From assembly GCF_003999375.1 (NCBI RefSeq), contig NZ_RJLC01000001.1:1-51330 (forward strand): a stretch of 51,330 nucleotides of DNA, given 5' to 3'. The notes below the pieces were generated by a model that was not told the DNA's origin, did not search any database, and saw only the letters and a list, made by a program, of their open reading frames with translations. Each line of letters begins with the position of its first letter. The stretch's first letter is position 1. This DNA comes from Pseudidiomarina mangrovi (lineage in GTDB: Bacteria; Pseudomonadota; Gammaproteobacteria; Enterobacterales; Alteromonadaceae). This document shows positions 44,511 through 51,330 of this stretch, piece after piece. Position numbers and translations under genes: made by a program.

Positions 44511-45020
44511 ATGGCAAATGCAAATGTAGAAGCTCAACAAGGCAGTGACTTGCAAGAAAAATTGATCACCGTAAACCGCGTAGCAAAAGTGGTTAAAGGT
44601 GGTCGTATTTTCAGCTTCACTGCACTGACTGTAGTAGGTGATGGTCAGGGTAAAGTGGGTTTCGGTTATGGTAAAGCACGTGAAGTTCCAGCAGCCATTC
44701 AAAAGGCTATGGAAAAAGCACGTCGCAACATGGTAACCGTAGAGCTGAAAGGCGGAACCTTACAACACCCAGTTAAAGGTCGTCACTCTGGCTCACAGGT
44801 ATTCATGCAGCCAGCTTCTGAAGGTACAGGTATCATTGCCGGTGGTGCAATGCGCGCAGTACTAGAAGTAGCCGGTGTACACAACGTGCTGTCAAAAGCA
44901 TATGGTTCAACCAACCCAATCAACGTTGTTCGTGCCACTATTCAGGCACTGAACGGTATGAAGTCACCTGAGCAGGTGGCGGCTAAGCGTGGATTGAGCG
45001 TCGACCAAATTTTGGGGTAG
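44511..45020 (+). CDS. rpsE: Ribosomal protein uS5
   Basis: It has 169 residues with the double-stranded RNA-binding-type N-terminal domain ([15 protein letters not shown]) and the loop [13 protein letters not shown] that affects decoding fidelity. The C terminal domain includes [17 protein letters not shown]. Confidence 0.98.
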   Translation: MANANVEAQQGSDLQEKLITVNRVAKVVKGGRIFSFTALTVVGDGQGKVGFGYGKAREVPAAIQKAMEKARRNMVTVELKGGTLQHPVKGRHSGSQVFMQPASEGTGIIAGGAMRAVLEVAGVHNVLSKAYGSTNPINVVRATIQALNGMKSPEQVAAKRGLSVDQILG

Positions 45021-45026
45021 TGAGCA

Positions 45027-45209
45027 ATGGCGAAAAAGACGATCAAAGTAACACAGACGCGTAGCTCGATCGCTCGTTTACCGAAGCATAAAGCTACTCT
45101 TCGTGGTTTGGGTCTGCGCCGCATTGGTCACACAGTTGAAGTAGAAGATACTCCATCTGTGCGCGGCATGGTTAACCAAGTAATTTATATGGTAAAGGTG
45201 GAGGACTAA
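45027..45209 (+). CDS. rpmD: Ribosomal protein uL30
   Basis: This is the short bacterial form of 60 residues, with [20 protein letters not shown] and the terminal [12 protein letters not shown]. It sits six bases after rpsE. Confidence 0.98.
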   Translation: MAKKTIKVTQTRSSIARLPKHKATLRGLGLRRIGHTVEVEDTPSVRGMVNQVIYMVKVED

Positions 45210-45213
45210 TACG

Positions 45214-45648
45214 ATGTTATTAAACACTATCTCCCCTGCACCTGGTGCTAAAACCAGCAAGAAGCGTCTTGGACGTGGTATTGGTTCAGGTCTAGGTAAA
45301 ACTGGTGGTCGCGGTCACAAAGGTCAGACTTCACGTTCTGGCGGTACCGTTAAGCCTGGTTTTGAAGGCGGACAAATGCCAATCCAGCGCCGTTTGCCGA
45401 AGTTCGGTTTCACCTCACGTAAGTCGTTAACGACTGGTGAAGTAAACCTTGCTGAGATTGCAAAAGTTGCTGGTGAACTGGTAACGCTTGCTTCTTTGAA
45501 AGAAGCCGGTGTGGTGCGTAACGACATGTTGGCGATCAAAGTCATCAAGTCAGGCAGCATCAATCGTGCAGTTACCGTTCAAGGTATCAAGGTCACCAAA
45601 GGCGCCCGCGAAGCTATTGAAGCTGCTGGCGGCAAAGTCGAAGGATAG
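45214..45648 (+). CDS. rplO: Ribosomal protein uL15
   Basis: It has 144 residues with the Gly/Lys-rich N-terminal extension ([20 protein letters not shown]) that threads into 23S rRNA, and [17 protein letters not shown]. It lies five bases before secY. Confidence 0.98.
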   Translation: MLLNTISPAPGAKTSKKRLGRGIGSGLGKTGGRGHKGQTSRSGGTVKPGFEGGQMPIQRRLPKFGFTSRKSLTTGEVNLAEIAKVAGELVTLASLKEAGVVRNDMLAIKVIKSGSINRAVTVQGIKVTKGAREAIEAAGGKVEG

Positions 45649-45653
45649 AGCAA

Positions 45654-46982
45654 ATGGCTAAACCAGGATTGGAATCTAACAGAGCTCAAGGTGGCACGTC
45701 GGAACTCAAACGTCGACTGCTGTTTGTTCTCGGCGCGTTGATCGTGTTCCGTGCGGGCTCCTTTGTGCCGATTCCTGGTATTGATGCCGCTGTATTGGCA
45801 CAATTGTTTGAACAGCAAAAAGACACCATCGTTTCCATGTTTAACATGTTTAGTGGTGGTGCTCTTGAGCGTGCTTCAATTTTTGCGCTTGGTATTATGC
45901 CGTATATCACCGCCTCAATTATCATGCAGCTTGCCGCCGTAGCACATCCGCGGTTAGCTGAGTTGAAAAAAGAAGGCGAGGCTGGACGGCGTAAGATCAG
46001 CCAGTACACGCGTTGGGGTACACTAGTACTCGCAACTTTCCAATCAATTGGTATCTCTACGGCGTTACCAAATTTGATGCCTGGCTTGGTGATTGAACCA
46101 AGCTTCGGCTTCTATTTCACGGCCAGCGTAAGCTTGGTTACCGGTACCATGTTCTTAATGTGGTTAGGTGAGCAAATTACCGAGCGTGGGATTGGAAACG
46201 GTATCTCAATCCTTATTTTCACCGGTATTGTAGCGGGTTTGCCGTCGGCCATTGGTTCGACTGCAGAGCAAGCTCGTCAGGGTGATTTACATTTATTATT
46301 GTTATTGTTAATCGGTGTTATTGTTGTAGCAGTGACTTACTTTGTAGTTTTCGTCGAACGCGGACAGCGCCGCATCGTGGTAAACTACGCCAAGCGTCAG
46401 CAAGGTCGTAAGGTATTTGCCGCACAAAGTACTCACCTGCCATTGAAAGTTAATATGGCCGGCGTAATTCCACCGATTTTTGCTTCGAGCATTATTTTGT
46501 TCCCAAGCTCTATCGCCACTTGGTTTGGTTCAGGTGAAGGTATGGTTGCGAACTTCTTACAAGAGTTAGCTTTGACGCTTGCGCCAGGCCAGCCTTTGTA
46601 TGTAATGCTTTATGCAGCGGCGATTATCTTCTTCTGTTTCTTCTACACCGCGTTGGTATTTAACCCACGCGAGACAGCAGACAACCTGAAGAAGTCAAAT
46701 GCGTTCATTCCAGGTATCCGCCCGGGTGAGCAAACGTCGCGATACATTGATAAAGTAATGACCCGTTTGACTCTTGCAGGCGCGTTATACATTACCTTTG
46801 TCTGTTTAATTCCTGAGTTCATGATGATTGCTTGGAATGTGCAGTTCTATTTTGGCGGCACATCTCTATTGATTATCGTAGTAGTTATTATGGACTTTAT
46901 GGCTCAGGTCCAAAATCATCTGCAATCACATCAGTATGATTCGGTCCTGAAAAAAGCTAATCTTAAAGGCTTCGGCCGTTAA
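45654..46982 (+). CDS. secY: Protein translocase subunit SecY
   Basis: SecY is the channel of the Sec translocon. The 442-residue protein has ten membrane helices and the family segments [11 protein letters not shown] (plug region) and [10 protein letters not shown]-like [15 protein letters not shown]. It has the C5 loop [17 protein letters not shown]. It sits between rplO and rpmJ as in E. coli. Confidence 0.98.
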   Translation: MAKPGLESNRAQGGTSELKRRLLFVLGALIVFRAGSFVPIPGIDAAVLAQLFEQQKDTIVSMFNMFSGGALERASIFALGIMPYITASIIMQLAAVAHPRLAELKKEGEAGRRKISQYTRWGTLVLATFQSIGISTALPNLMPGLVIEPSFGFYFTASVSLVTGTMFLMWLGEQITERGIGNGISILIFTGIVAGLPSAIGSTAEQARQGDLHLLLLLLIGVIVVAVTYFVVFVERGQRRIVVNYAKRQQGRKVFAAQSTHLPLKVNMAGVIPPIFASSIILFPSSIATWFGSGEGMVANFLQELALTLAPGQPLYVMLYAAAIIFFCFFYTALVFNPRETADNLKKSNAFIPGIRPGEQTSRYIDKVMTRLTLAGALYITFVCLIPEFMMIAWNVQFYFGGTSLLIIVVVIMDFMAQVQNHLQSHQYDSVLKKANLKGFGR

Positions 46983-47004
46983 GATTTGATTACGGAGTGT
47001 AGCA

Positions 47005-47118
47005 ATGAAAGTTCGTGCGTCCGTGAAGAAAATCTGCCGTAACTGCAAAGTTATCAAGCGCAACCGTGTTGTGCGTGTAATTTGTAGTGACCCAAAGCAT
47101 AAACAGCGGCAAGGTTAA
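47005..47118 (+). CDS. rpmJ: Ribosomal protein bL36 (zinc-binding form)
   Basis: This 37-residue protein starts [15 protein letters not shown] and ends PKHKQRQG. Cys11, Cys14, Cys27 and His32 form the zinc ribbon (C+ form), so it needs zinc; a zinc-free paralogue may exist elsewhere. It lies 22 nt after secY and ends the spc operon. Confidence 0.97.
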   Translation: MKVRASVKKICRNCKVIKRNRVVRVICSDPKHKQRQG

Positions 47119-47127
47119 TTCGAAGAT

Positions 47128-47262
47128 AAAGTCCGCAGCTTGAAATATATTTCCGGCTGCGGCTTTGATATGTTTGCAATCTGGATTCCGGTTGAGTATC
47201 CTAACGGGCTTTTCAACCTGGTGCCCTTTAACCAATAGGAGACGTGTTAGTGGCCCGTATCG
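47128..47262 (+). promoter_or_regulatory. Alpha operon leader with S4-binding ribosome binding structure
   Basis: The 131-nt gap between rpmJ and rpsM begins with a stem-loop (AAAGTCCGCAGC with GCTGCGGCTTT, 47128-47166). It then holds the conserved block TTGAGTATCC ... ACGGGCTTTTCA that in E. coli forms the alpha_RBS pseudoknot bound by S4. The AGGAG and the GTG start codon of rpsM, also GTG in E. coli, complete the structure. S4 autoregulation of rpsM-rpsK-rpsD-rpoA-rplQ is therefore likely retained. Confidence 0.8.
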
Positions 47263-47606
47263 CTGGCATTAACGTTCCTGATAATAAGCATGCAGTCATT
47301 GCCTTGACTGCGATCTACGGTATCGGCCGTACTCGCTCGAAAGCCATTTTGGCCTCGATCGACATCGCCGAAGACACAAAGATCGGCTCTTTGTCAGAAG
47401 ATAAACTCGATATTCTGCGTGAAGCAGTCGCTAAGTTCACCGTTGAAGGTGACTTACGTCGTGAAGTTTCTATGAATATCAAACGCTTGATGGATCTCGG
47501 ATGTTACCGTGGTCTTCGTCATCGTCGCAGCTTACCATTACGTGGACAACGCACTAAAACTAATGCGCGTACTCGTAAAGGTCCGCGTAAACCGATTAAG
47601 AAATAG
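47250..47606 (+). CDS. rpsM: Ribosomal protein uS13
   Basis: It has 118 residues starting with GTG at 47250, eight bases after AGGAG; an in-frame GTG at 47244 is too close to that site. Family marks are [18 protein letters not shown] and the C-terminal [18 protein letters not shown]. It is first in the alpha operon. Confidence 0.98.
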   Translation: MARIAGINVPDNKHAVIALTAIYGIGRTRSKAILASIDIAEDTKIGSLSEDKLDILREAVAKFTVEGDLRREVSMNIKRLMDLGCYRGLRHRRSLPLRGQRTKTNARTRKGPRKPIKK

Positions 47607-47617
47607 GGAGCTGAGCA

Positions 47618-48007
47618 ATGGCTAAACAACCAACTCGCGCTCGCAAACGCGTTAAAAAACAAGTTGCTGATGGCATGGCCCACATCCATGCGTCTTTCAA
47701 TAACACCATTGTGACTATCACCGATCGTCAAGGCAACGCCTTGTCATGGGCGACAGCTGGTGGCTCTGGTTTCCGTGGTTCACGTAAATCAACCCCGTTC
47801 GCAGCTCAGGTTGCAGCTGAACGCGCAGGTGAAATGGCAAAGGAATATGGTTTGAAAAACCTTGAAGTGTTCGTTAAGGGCCCAGGCCCAGGTCGCGAGT
47901 CATCGATTCGTGCTCTGAACGCGGTAGGTTATCGCATCACAAACATTACTGATGTGACACCAATTCCTCACAACGGTTGTCGTCCGCCTAAGAAACGTCG
48001 CGTTTAA
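47618..48007 (+). CDS. rpsK: Ribosomal protein uS11
   Basis: It has 129 residues on the 30S platform with [19 protein letters not shown] and the C-terminal [15 protein letters not shown]. It is 11 nt after rpsM. Confidence 0.98.
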   Translation: MAKQPTRARKRVKKQVADGMAHIHASFNNTIVTITDRQGNALSWATAGGSGFRGSRKSTPFAAQVAAERAGEMAKEYGLKNLEVFVKGPGPGRESSIRALNAVGYRITNITDVTPIPHNGCRPPKKRRV

Positions 48008-48037
48008 TAGGCGCCATACGATAGTTGGAGAAAGAAC

Positions 48038-48658
48038 ATGGCTAGATATTTGGGTCCAAAACTCAAACTAAGTCGTCGCGAAGGAACAGATTTGTTCCTG
48101 AAAAGCGGCGTCCGCGCGATCGATACTAAATGTAAACTCGAGAGCGCACCAGGTCAACACGGCGCACGTCGTGGTCGCCTGTCTGATTACGGTTTACAGT
48201 TACGTGAAAAGCAAAAAGTTCGTCGTATCTACGGCATCCTTGAGCGTCAATTCCGTAACTATTACAAAGAAGCTGCCCGTCTTAAGGGCAACACTGGTGA
48301 GAACTTACTGCAATTGCTTGAGTCACGCTTAGACAACGTCGTTTACCGTATGGGATTCGCGTCTACTCGTGCCGAGGCTCGTCAGTTGGTCAGCCACAAA
48401 GCTGTGGTAGTGAATGGCCAAGTAGTCAACATTCCGTCGTTCAAAGTTCGTCCGGAAGATGTTGTGTCCGTTCGCGAAAAAGCGAAAAAGCAGGCGCGCA
48501 TCGCTGCTGCATTGGAACTCGCAGACCAACGCGAAAAGCCAGTGTGGTTGGAAGTAGACAACAGCAAATTGGAAGGTCAGTTCAAACGTCTTCCAGAGCG
48601 TAGCGATTTGTCTGCTGAAATTAACGAACAGTTGATCGTAGAGCTTTACTCTAAGTAA
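48038..48658 (+). CDS. rpsD: Ribosomal protein uS4
   Basis: This primary 16S-binding protein has 206 residues, an S4 RNA-binding domain ([20 protein letters not shown]), and no N-terminal zinc cysteines. In E. coli it represses the alpha operon by binding the leader described before rpsM. Confidence 0.98.
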   Translation: MARYLGPKLKLSRREGTDLFLKSGVRAIDTKCKLESAPGQHGARRGRLSDYGLQLREKQKVRRIYGILERQFRNYYKEAARLKGNTGENLLQLLESRLDNVVYRMGFASTRAEARQLVSHKAVVVNGQVVNIPSFKVRPEDVVSVREKAKKQARIAAALELADQREKPVWLEVDNSKLEGQFKRLPERSDLSAEINEQLIVELYSK

Positions 48659-48683
48659 AGCTTAAGCATATAGAGAGGACACA

Positions 48684-49673
48684 ATGCAGGGTTCTGTTAC
48701 CGAATTCCTTAAGCCAAGGCTAGTCGATATTGAGCAAATCAGCCCGACTCACGCGAAGGTGACGTTGGAGCCTCTTGAGCGTGGCTTCGGCCACACGCTG
48801 GGCAATGCTTTGCGTCGCATCTTACTTTCGTCAATGCCAGGTTGTGCAGTGACTGAAGTTGAGATTACTGGCGTACAGCACGAGTACAGTAGTAAAGAGG
48901 GCGTTCAGGAAGATATCATCGAGATTTTGCTGAACCTTAAAGGTTTAGCAATTCGCATGGAAAGCAAAGATGAAGCTAAACTGACCTTGAAAAAATCCGG
49001 AGCAGGCCCTGTCACGGCTGGTGACATCACCCATGATGGTGATGTCGAGATCGTCAACCCTGAACACCTCATCTGTACTTTAACAGGTGACACCGAGATC
49101 GAAATGACGATCAAGGTTGAGCGTGGTCGTGGTTATGTTCCAGCTGGGGCACGTCAGTCTGCTGACGATGAAGAGCGTCCAATCGGTCGTTTACTTGTTG
49201 ATGCATCATTTAGTCCAGTTGAGCGTATCGCTTACAGCGTAGATTCTGCGCGTGTTGAGCAACGCACTGACTTAGACAAATTAGTTATCGACATGGAAAC
49301 TAATGGCACCTTGGATCCTGAAGAAGCGATCCGTCGCGCTGCAACAATTTTAGCTGAACAGCTAGAAGCCTTCGTTGAACTGCGCGATATGAGCGAGCCA
49401 GAAGCGAAAGAAGAGAAGCCGGAGTTCGATCCGATCCTTCTTCGTCCGGTAGACGATTTGGAATTAACTGTGCGTTCTGCGAACTGTTTGAAAGCAGAAG
49501 CTATTCAGTACATTGGTGACTTAGTGCAGCGTACCGAGGTTGAGTTGTTGAAGACTCCTAACTTAGGTAAAAAATCGCTAACCGAGATCAAAGACGTACT
49601 TGCATCACGTGGTTTGTCTTTAGGCATGCGCCTAGAAAACTGGCCGCCAGCAAGTTTGGTTGATCGCGACTAA
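48684..49673 (+). CDS. rpoA: RNA polymerase alpha subunit
   Basis: It has 329 residues, as in E. coli. The N-terminal assembly domain includes [21 protein letters not shown], an acidic linker follows near residue 240, and the C-terminal domain has the UP-element-binding [14 protein letters not shown] and [16 protein letters not shown]. Confidence 0.99.
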   Translation: MQGSVTEFLKPRLVDIEQISPTHAKVTLEPLERGFGHTLGNALRRILLSSMPGCAVTEVEITGVQHEYSSKEGVQEDIIEILLNLKGLAIRMESKDEAKLTLKKSGAGPVTAGDITHDGDVEIVNPEHLICTLTGDTEIEMTIKVERGRGYVPAGARQSADDEERPIGRLLVDASFSPVERIAYSVDSARVEQRTDLDKLVIDMETNGTLDPEEAIRRAATILAEQLEAFVELRDMSEPEAKEEKPEFDPILLRPVDDLELTVRSANCLKAEAIQYIGDLVQRTEVELLKTPNLGKKSLTEIKDVLASRGLSLGMRLENWPPASLVDRD

Positions 49674-49712
49674 GGTCATCTTTTACCGAGAATTACTGAG
49701 AAGGGTATAGAC

Positions 49713-50114
49713 ATGCGCCATCGTAAGAGTGGTCGTCAACTCAACCGCAACAGCAGTCATCGTAAAGCGATGTTCAGCAATATGGCAAGTTCATTGGTTC
49801 GTCACGAAGTGATCAAAACCACCCTGCCTAAAGCGAAAGAACTGCGTCGTGTTATCGAGCCGCTAATCACTTTAGCTAAGCAAGATAGCGTAGCAAACCG
49901 CCGTTTGGCCTTTGCTCGTACACGTGACCAAGAAGTGGTTGGTAAATTGTTCAGTGAAATTGGTCCACGTTACGCTCAGCGTCCAGGTGGCTACACTCGT
50001 ATCATGAAGTGTGGTTTCCGTGCTGGTGACAACGCGCCAATGGCTTACGTTGAATTAGTTGACCGTCCAGAAACTACCGCTGTTGCTGCTGAAGAAGTAG
50101 CCGTAGAGGAATAA
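49713..50114 (+). CDS. rplQ: Ribosomal protein bL17
   Basis: It has 133 residues starting [20 protein letters not shown], with a short acidic, Val/Ala/Glu-rich tail not essential to the fold. It is the last gene of the alpha operon and is followed after 24 nt by a strong terminator. Confidence 0.98.
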   Translation: MRHRKSGRQLNRNSSHRKAMFSNMASSLVRHEVIKTTLPKAKELRRVIEPLITLAKQDSVANRRLAFARTRDQEVVGKLFSEIGPRYAQRPGGYTRIMKCGFRAGDNAPMAYVELVDRPETTAVAAEEVAVEE

Positions 50115-50140
50115 GTAGTTCGCCTTAGTGCGAGCGAAAT

Positions 50141-50169
50141 AAAAAAGCCGGCTGTTAGCCGGCTTTTTT
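50141..50169. terminator. Alpha operon terminator (bidirectional)
   Basis: AAAAAAGCCGGC and GCCGGCTTTTTT form a perfect 12-bp inverted repeat around TGTTA, with A and T tracts on both sides. It can end both the rplQ transcript and the minus-strand transcript of the repeat protein gene that stops 17 nt to the right. Confidence 0.92.
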
Positions 50170-50185
50170 GTATCTTGACGAAAGC

Positions 50186-50980
50186 TTATTGTTTAATAAT
50201 AGCCTCTAGTTCGCTATCACTGATGCCATATTCGGCAGCTGTCAAACGCAATTGATTAACGTCGATACCGGCGCGATGCGCCCCTAAAATTACTTGTGTC
50301 GCACGTTCACGTTGCAGGGCACGTTCGTCTGCACTGATATCAGGGCTAGATTTACCGATTAAGTCAGTAAAGATACTGACCAAATAGTTACCCATTGCCG
50401 GCACGCTTTCTAATATGGTTTGCACGATTACATCAATTTGACCCGGCTGCTGTTGGCTGGCTGTCTGCATAATGCTCGATGCCATTTGTGGCTCAACCTT
50501 TACTGCAACTCTTATCAGCTCCGACAAACTGGTATCGTCACGGCTACTGACGGTGCCAACGATATCGTCGGCATAGCTTGGTTCAGCTTCGACTGCGAAT
50601 TTAACAATTTCACTTGGCTCACCAACCCCCATATTTAGAGCGATGGTAATGATGTCACGAGTAAATGCTGGCTCTGCATCGATAGCAGCTTTAATGAGGT
50701 GATGATAGATCTCTGGATTACGCTCGAAGGCGGTGTACATGATTGCTTCAACGTGTTGTGGGTAATTACTGAGTAAAACACGTACTGTTCGAGTGGTAGA
50801 GAAGCTTCTGCGAGAGTAGTAACGGAACATTCTTTTATAGGTGGCGACTAAACGTTGATTCTCTTCATCGAGCTGATAGAGCTCTGGTGATATCGGTTTG
50901 ACAATTTGGTCATCTGCATAGGCTGCGTGAGAAAACACAAATATCAAGGCGGCCAAGCTAATGGTCGTTGCTAGTTTCAT
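50186..50980 (-). CDS. Exported alpha-helical protein with regular 30-residue repeats, function unknown
   Basis: I do not recognise a named family. The 264-residue protein has a signal peptide (about residues 1-22, cut near AYA-DD). A regular helical region follows, with a proline in each unit at residues 74, 104, 134, 164 and 194, exactly 30 apart. The consensus is roughly [LI][IV]xxA[VI]xxEPxxxxxI[IVM]xxA: two helices per unit, suggesting a small HEAT- or TPR-like solenoid in the periplasm. A charged, Arg/Glu-rich C terminus follows (residues 215-264). It is monocistronic between the alpha operon terminator and an rRNA promoter. Binding of a protein or peptide is a guess from fold type only. 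Confidence 0.85.
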   Translation of the reverse strand: MKLATTISLAALIFVFSHAAYADDQIVKPISPELYQLDEENQRLVATYKRMFRYYSRRSFSTTRTVRVLLSNYPQHVEAIMYTAFERNPEIYHHLIKAAIDAEPAFTRDIITIALNMGVGEPSEIVKFAVEAEPSYADDIVGTVSSRDDTSLSELIRVAVKVEPQMASSIMQTASQQQPGQIDVIVQTILESVPAMGNYLVSIFTDLIGKSSPDISADERALQRERATQVILGAHRAGIDVNQLRLTAAEYGISDSELEAIIKQ

Positions 50981-51116
50981 GGGATTTCCGCTGTTCTGTT
51001 GTTATCGTTATAAGTTTTATGTAAAGACCTTATCAGGGTTTATAGACCTAGAACAGTTATAAAACGTTCAATTTGATTGAAAAATAATCAAACGATCGGC
51101 AAATCTAAAAAAGATC
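50981..51116. promoter_or_regulatory. AT-rich region upstream of rRNA promoter P1
   Basis: No gene is seen here. TTTGATT (51072-51078) and AATCAAA (51086-51092) form a perfect inverted repeat around a 7-nt AT-rich centre. The stretch 51061-51116 is A/T-rich, as expected for UP elements and Fis-type sites before rRNA promoters. The promoter of the minus-strand repeat protein must also lie in this region, but I cannot pick it out. Confidence 0.5.
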
Positions 51117-51144
51117 TTGCAGGCGGCAAAGCGATGGTTATAAT
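51117..51144 (+). promoter_or_regulatory. rRNA operon promoter P1
   Basis: TTGCAG and a perfect TATAAT are separated by 16 nt, followed by a GC-rich discriminator (TCGCGGCC). The 16-nt spacing and GC-rich discriminator are hallmarks of stringently controlled rRNA promoters. Confidence 0.85.
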
Positions 51145-51155
51145 TCGCGGCCGTT

Positions 51156-51219
51156 GTCAGTCACTGACGGCGGCAATTTAGGGACTGCTCAGGCAGTAAA
51201 AAAGATCCAAAAGGATCTT
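51156..51219 (+). repeat. Three consecutive short hairpins between rRNA promoters P1 and P2
   Basis: GTCAGT-C-ACTGAC (51156-51168), ACTGC-TCAG-GCAGT (51184-51197) and AAGATCC-AAAA-GGATCTT (51202-51219) follow each other. The last one includes the first two bases of the P2 -35 element. Confidence 0.7.
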
Positions 51220-51245
51220 GACCTAAGCCAAGGATGACGTAAAAT
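51218..51245 (+). promoter_or_regulatory. rRNA operon promoter P2
   Basis: TTGACC and TAAAAT are separated by 16 nt, with a GC-rich discriminator (ACGCATCCCGC) following. It lies 101 nt downstream of P1, about the usual distance between tandem rRNA promoters. Confidence 0.82.
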
Positions 51246-51272
51246 ACGCATCCCGCTTCGGATAAGAAGCAA

Positions 51273-51330
51273 CGCTCTTTAACAATATACCAAGCCAAGC
51301 AAACTGTGTGGGCACTTACCGGATTCAGGC
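51273..51330 (+). promoter_or_regulatory. rRNA leader with boxA and boxC antitermination signals
   Basis: CGCTCTTTAACAA (51273-51285) is a near-consensus boxA, and GTGTGGGCACT (51307-51317) is the boxC-like motif found in enterobacterial and related rRNA leaders. The 16S gene begins beyond the window end. Confidence 0.88.

Noticed and set aside
1-51330. Mobile elements, prophage or CRISPR array
   Set aside because: No transposase, integrase, terminal inverted repeats with target duplication, or regularly spaced direct repeats were found on either strand by eye.

Overview
The window is about 51 kb of chromosome from a gammaproteobacterium. The ribosomal spc-alpha operon order, the holD-rimI, smp/serB-radA and deo neighbourhoods, and the AniA-like nitrite reductase in a marine-type setting fit an Alteromonadales-like organism, perhaps close to Idiomarinaceae. 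That family placement is inference; no taxonomic search could be run. Gene density is very high, and I see no insertion sequence, prophage, integrase or CRISPR array.

The window is framed by two rRNA operons in the same orientation. It opens with the 5S gene and terminator of one operon and closes in the promoter/boxA leader of the next, whose 16S gene lies outside. From left to right it holds: tamB-tamA (minus strand); tRNA-Trp, holD and rimI; a two-gene ArsR/DUF2892 unit on the minus strand that looks sulfide-responsive; a nucleoside salvage operon cdd-deoC-deoA-deoB-deoD; a four-gene nitrite reductase cassette (cytochrome c, nirK, nirV-like SUMF1 protein, SCO copper chaperone); prfC and tatD; smp/ytjB divergent from serB-radA, followed by a three-gene BtuFCD/FecBCDE-type ABC importer; an S41 peptidase lipoprotein (minus); nagZ; and queC/queE, divergently transcribed.

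From about 26.4 to 35.4 kb lies a 13-gene Tad/Flp-type pilus or secretion locus. It has several pilin-like proteins, CpaB, a short secretin, the CpaF/TadA ATPase, TadB, TadC, a DUF192 protein and a TadD-like lipoprotein. No TadZ/CpaE or prepilin peptidase is encoded in the window. It converges on a six-gene Mrp cation/proton antiporter operon (mrpA/B fusion, C, D, E, F, G) on the minus strand.

From 41.6 kb to 50.1 kb the complete spc and alpha operons (rplN to rplQ) run in the E. coli order, with a recognisable S4-binding alpha leader before rpsM. The S10 operon that normally precedes rplN is absent; the mrp operon sits there instead. A minus-strand exported protein with a strictly periodic 30-residue repeat separates the alpha operon terminator from the next rRNA promoter.

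The most unusual points are: a NirK whose type 1 copper axial methionine position is occupied by glutamine; a Tad locus rich in pilin-like proteins but without a local peptidase or TadZ; a probable AUU start codon for queE; the separation of spc from S10 between two rRNA operons; and the 30-residue repeat protein.
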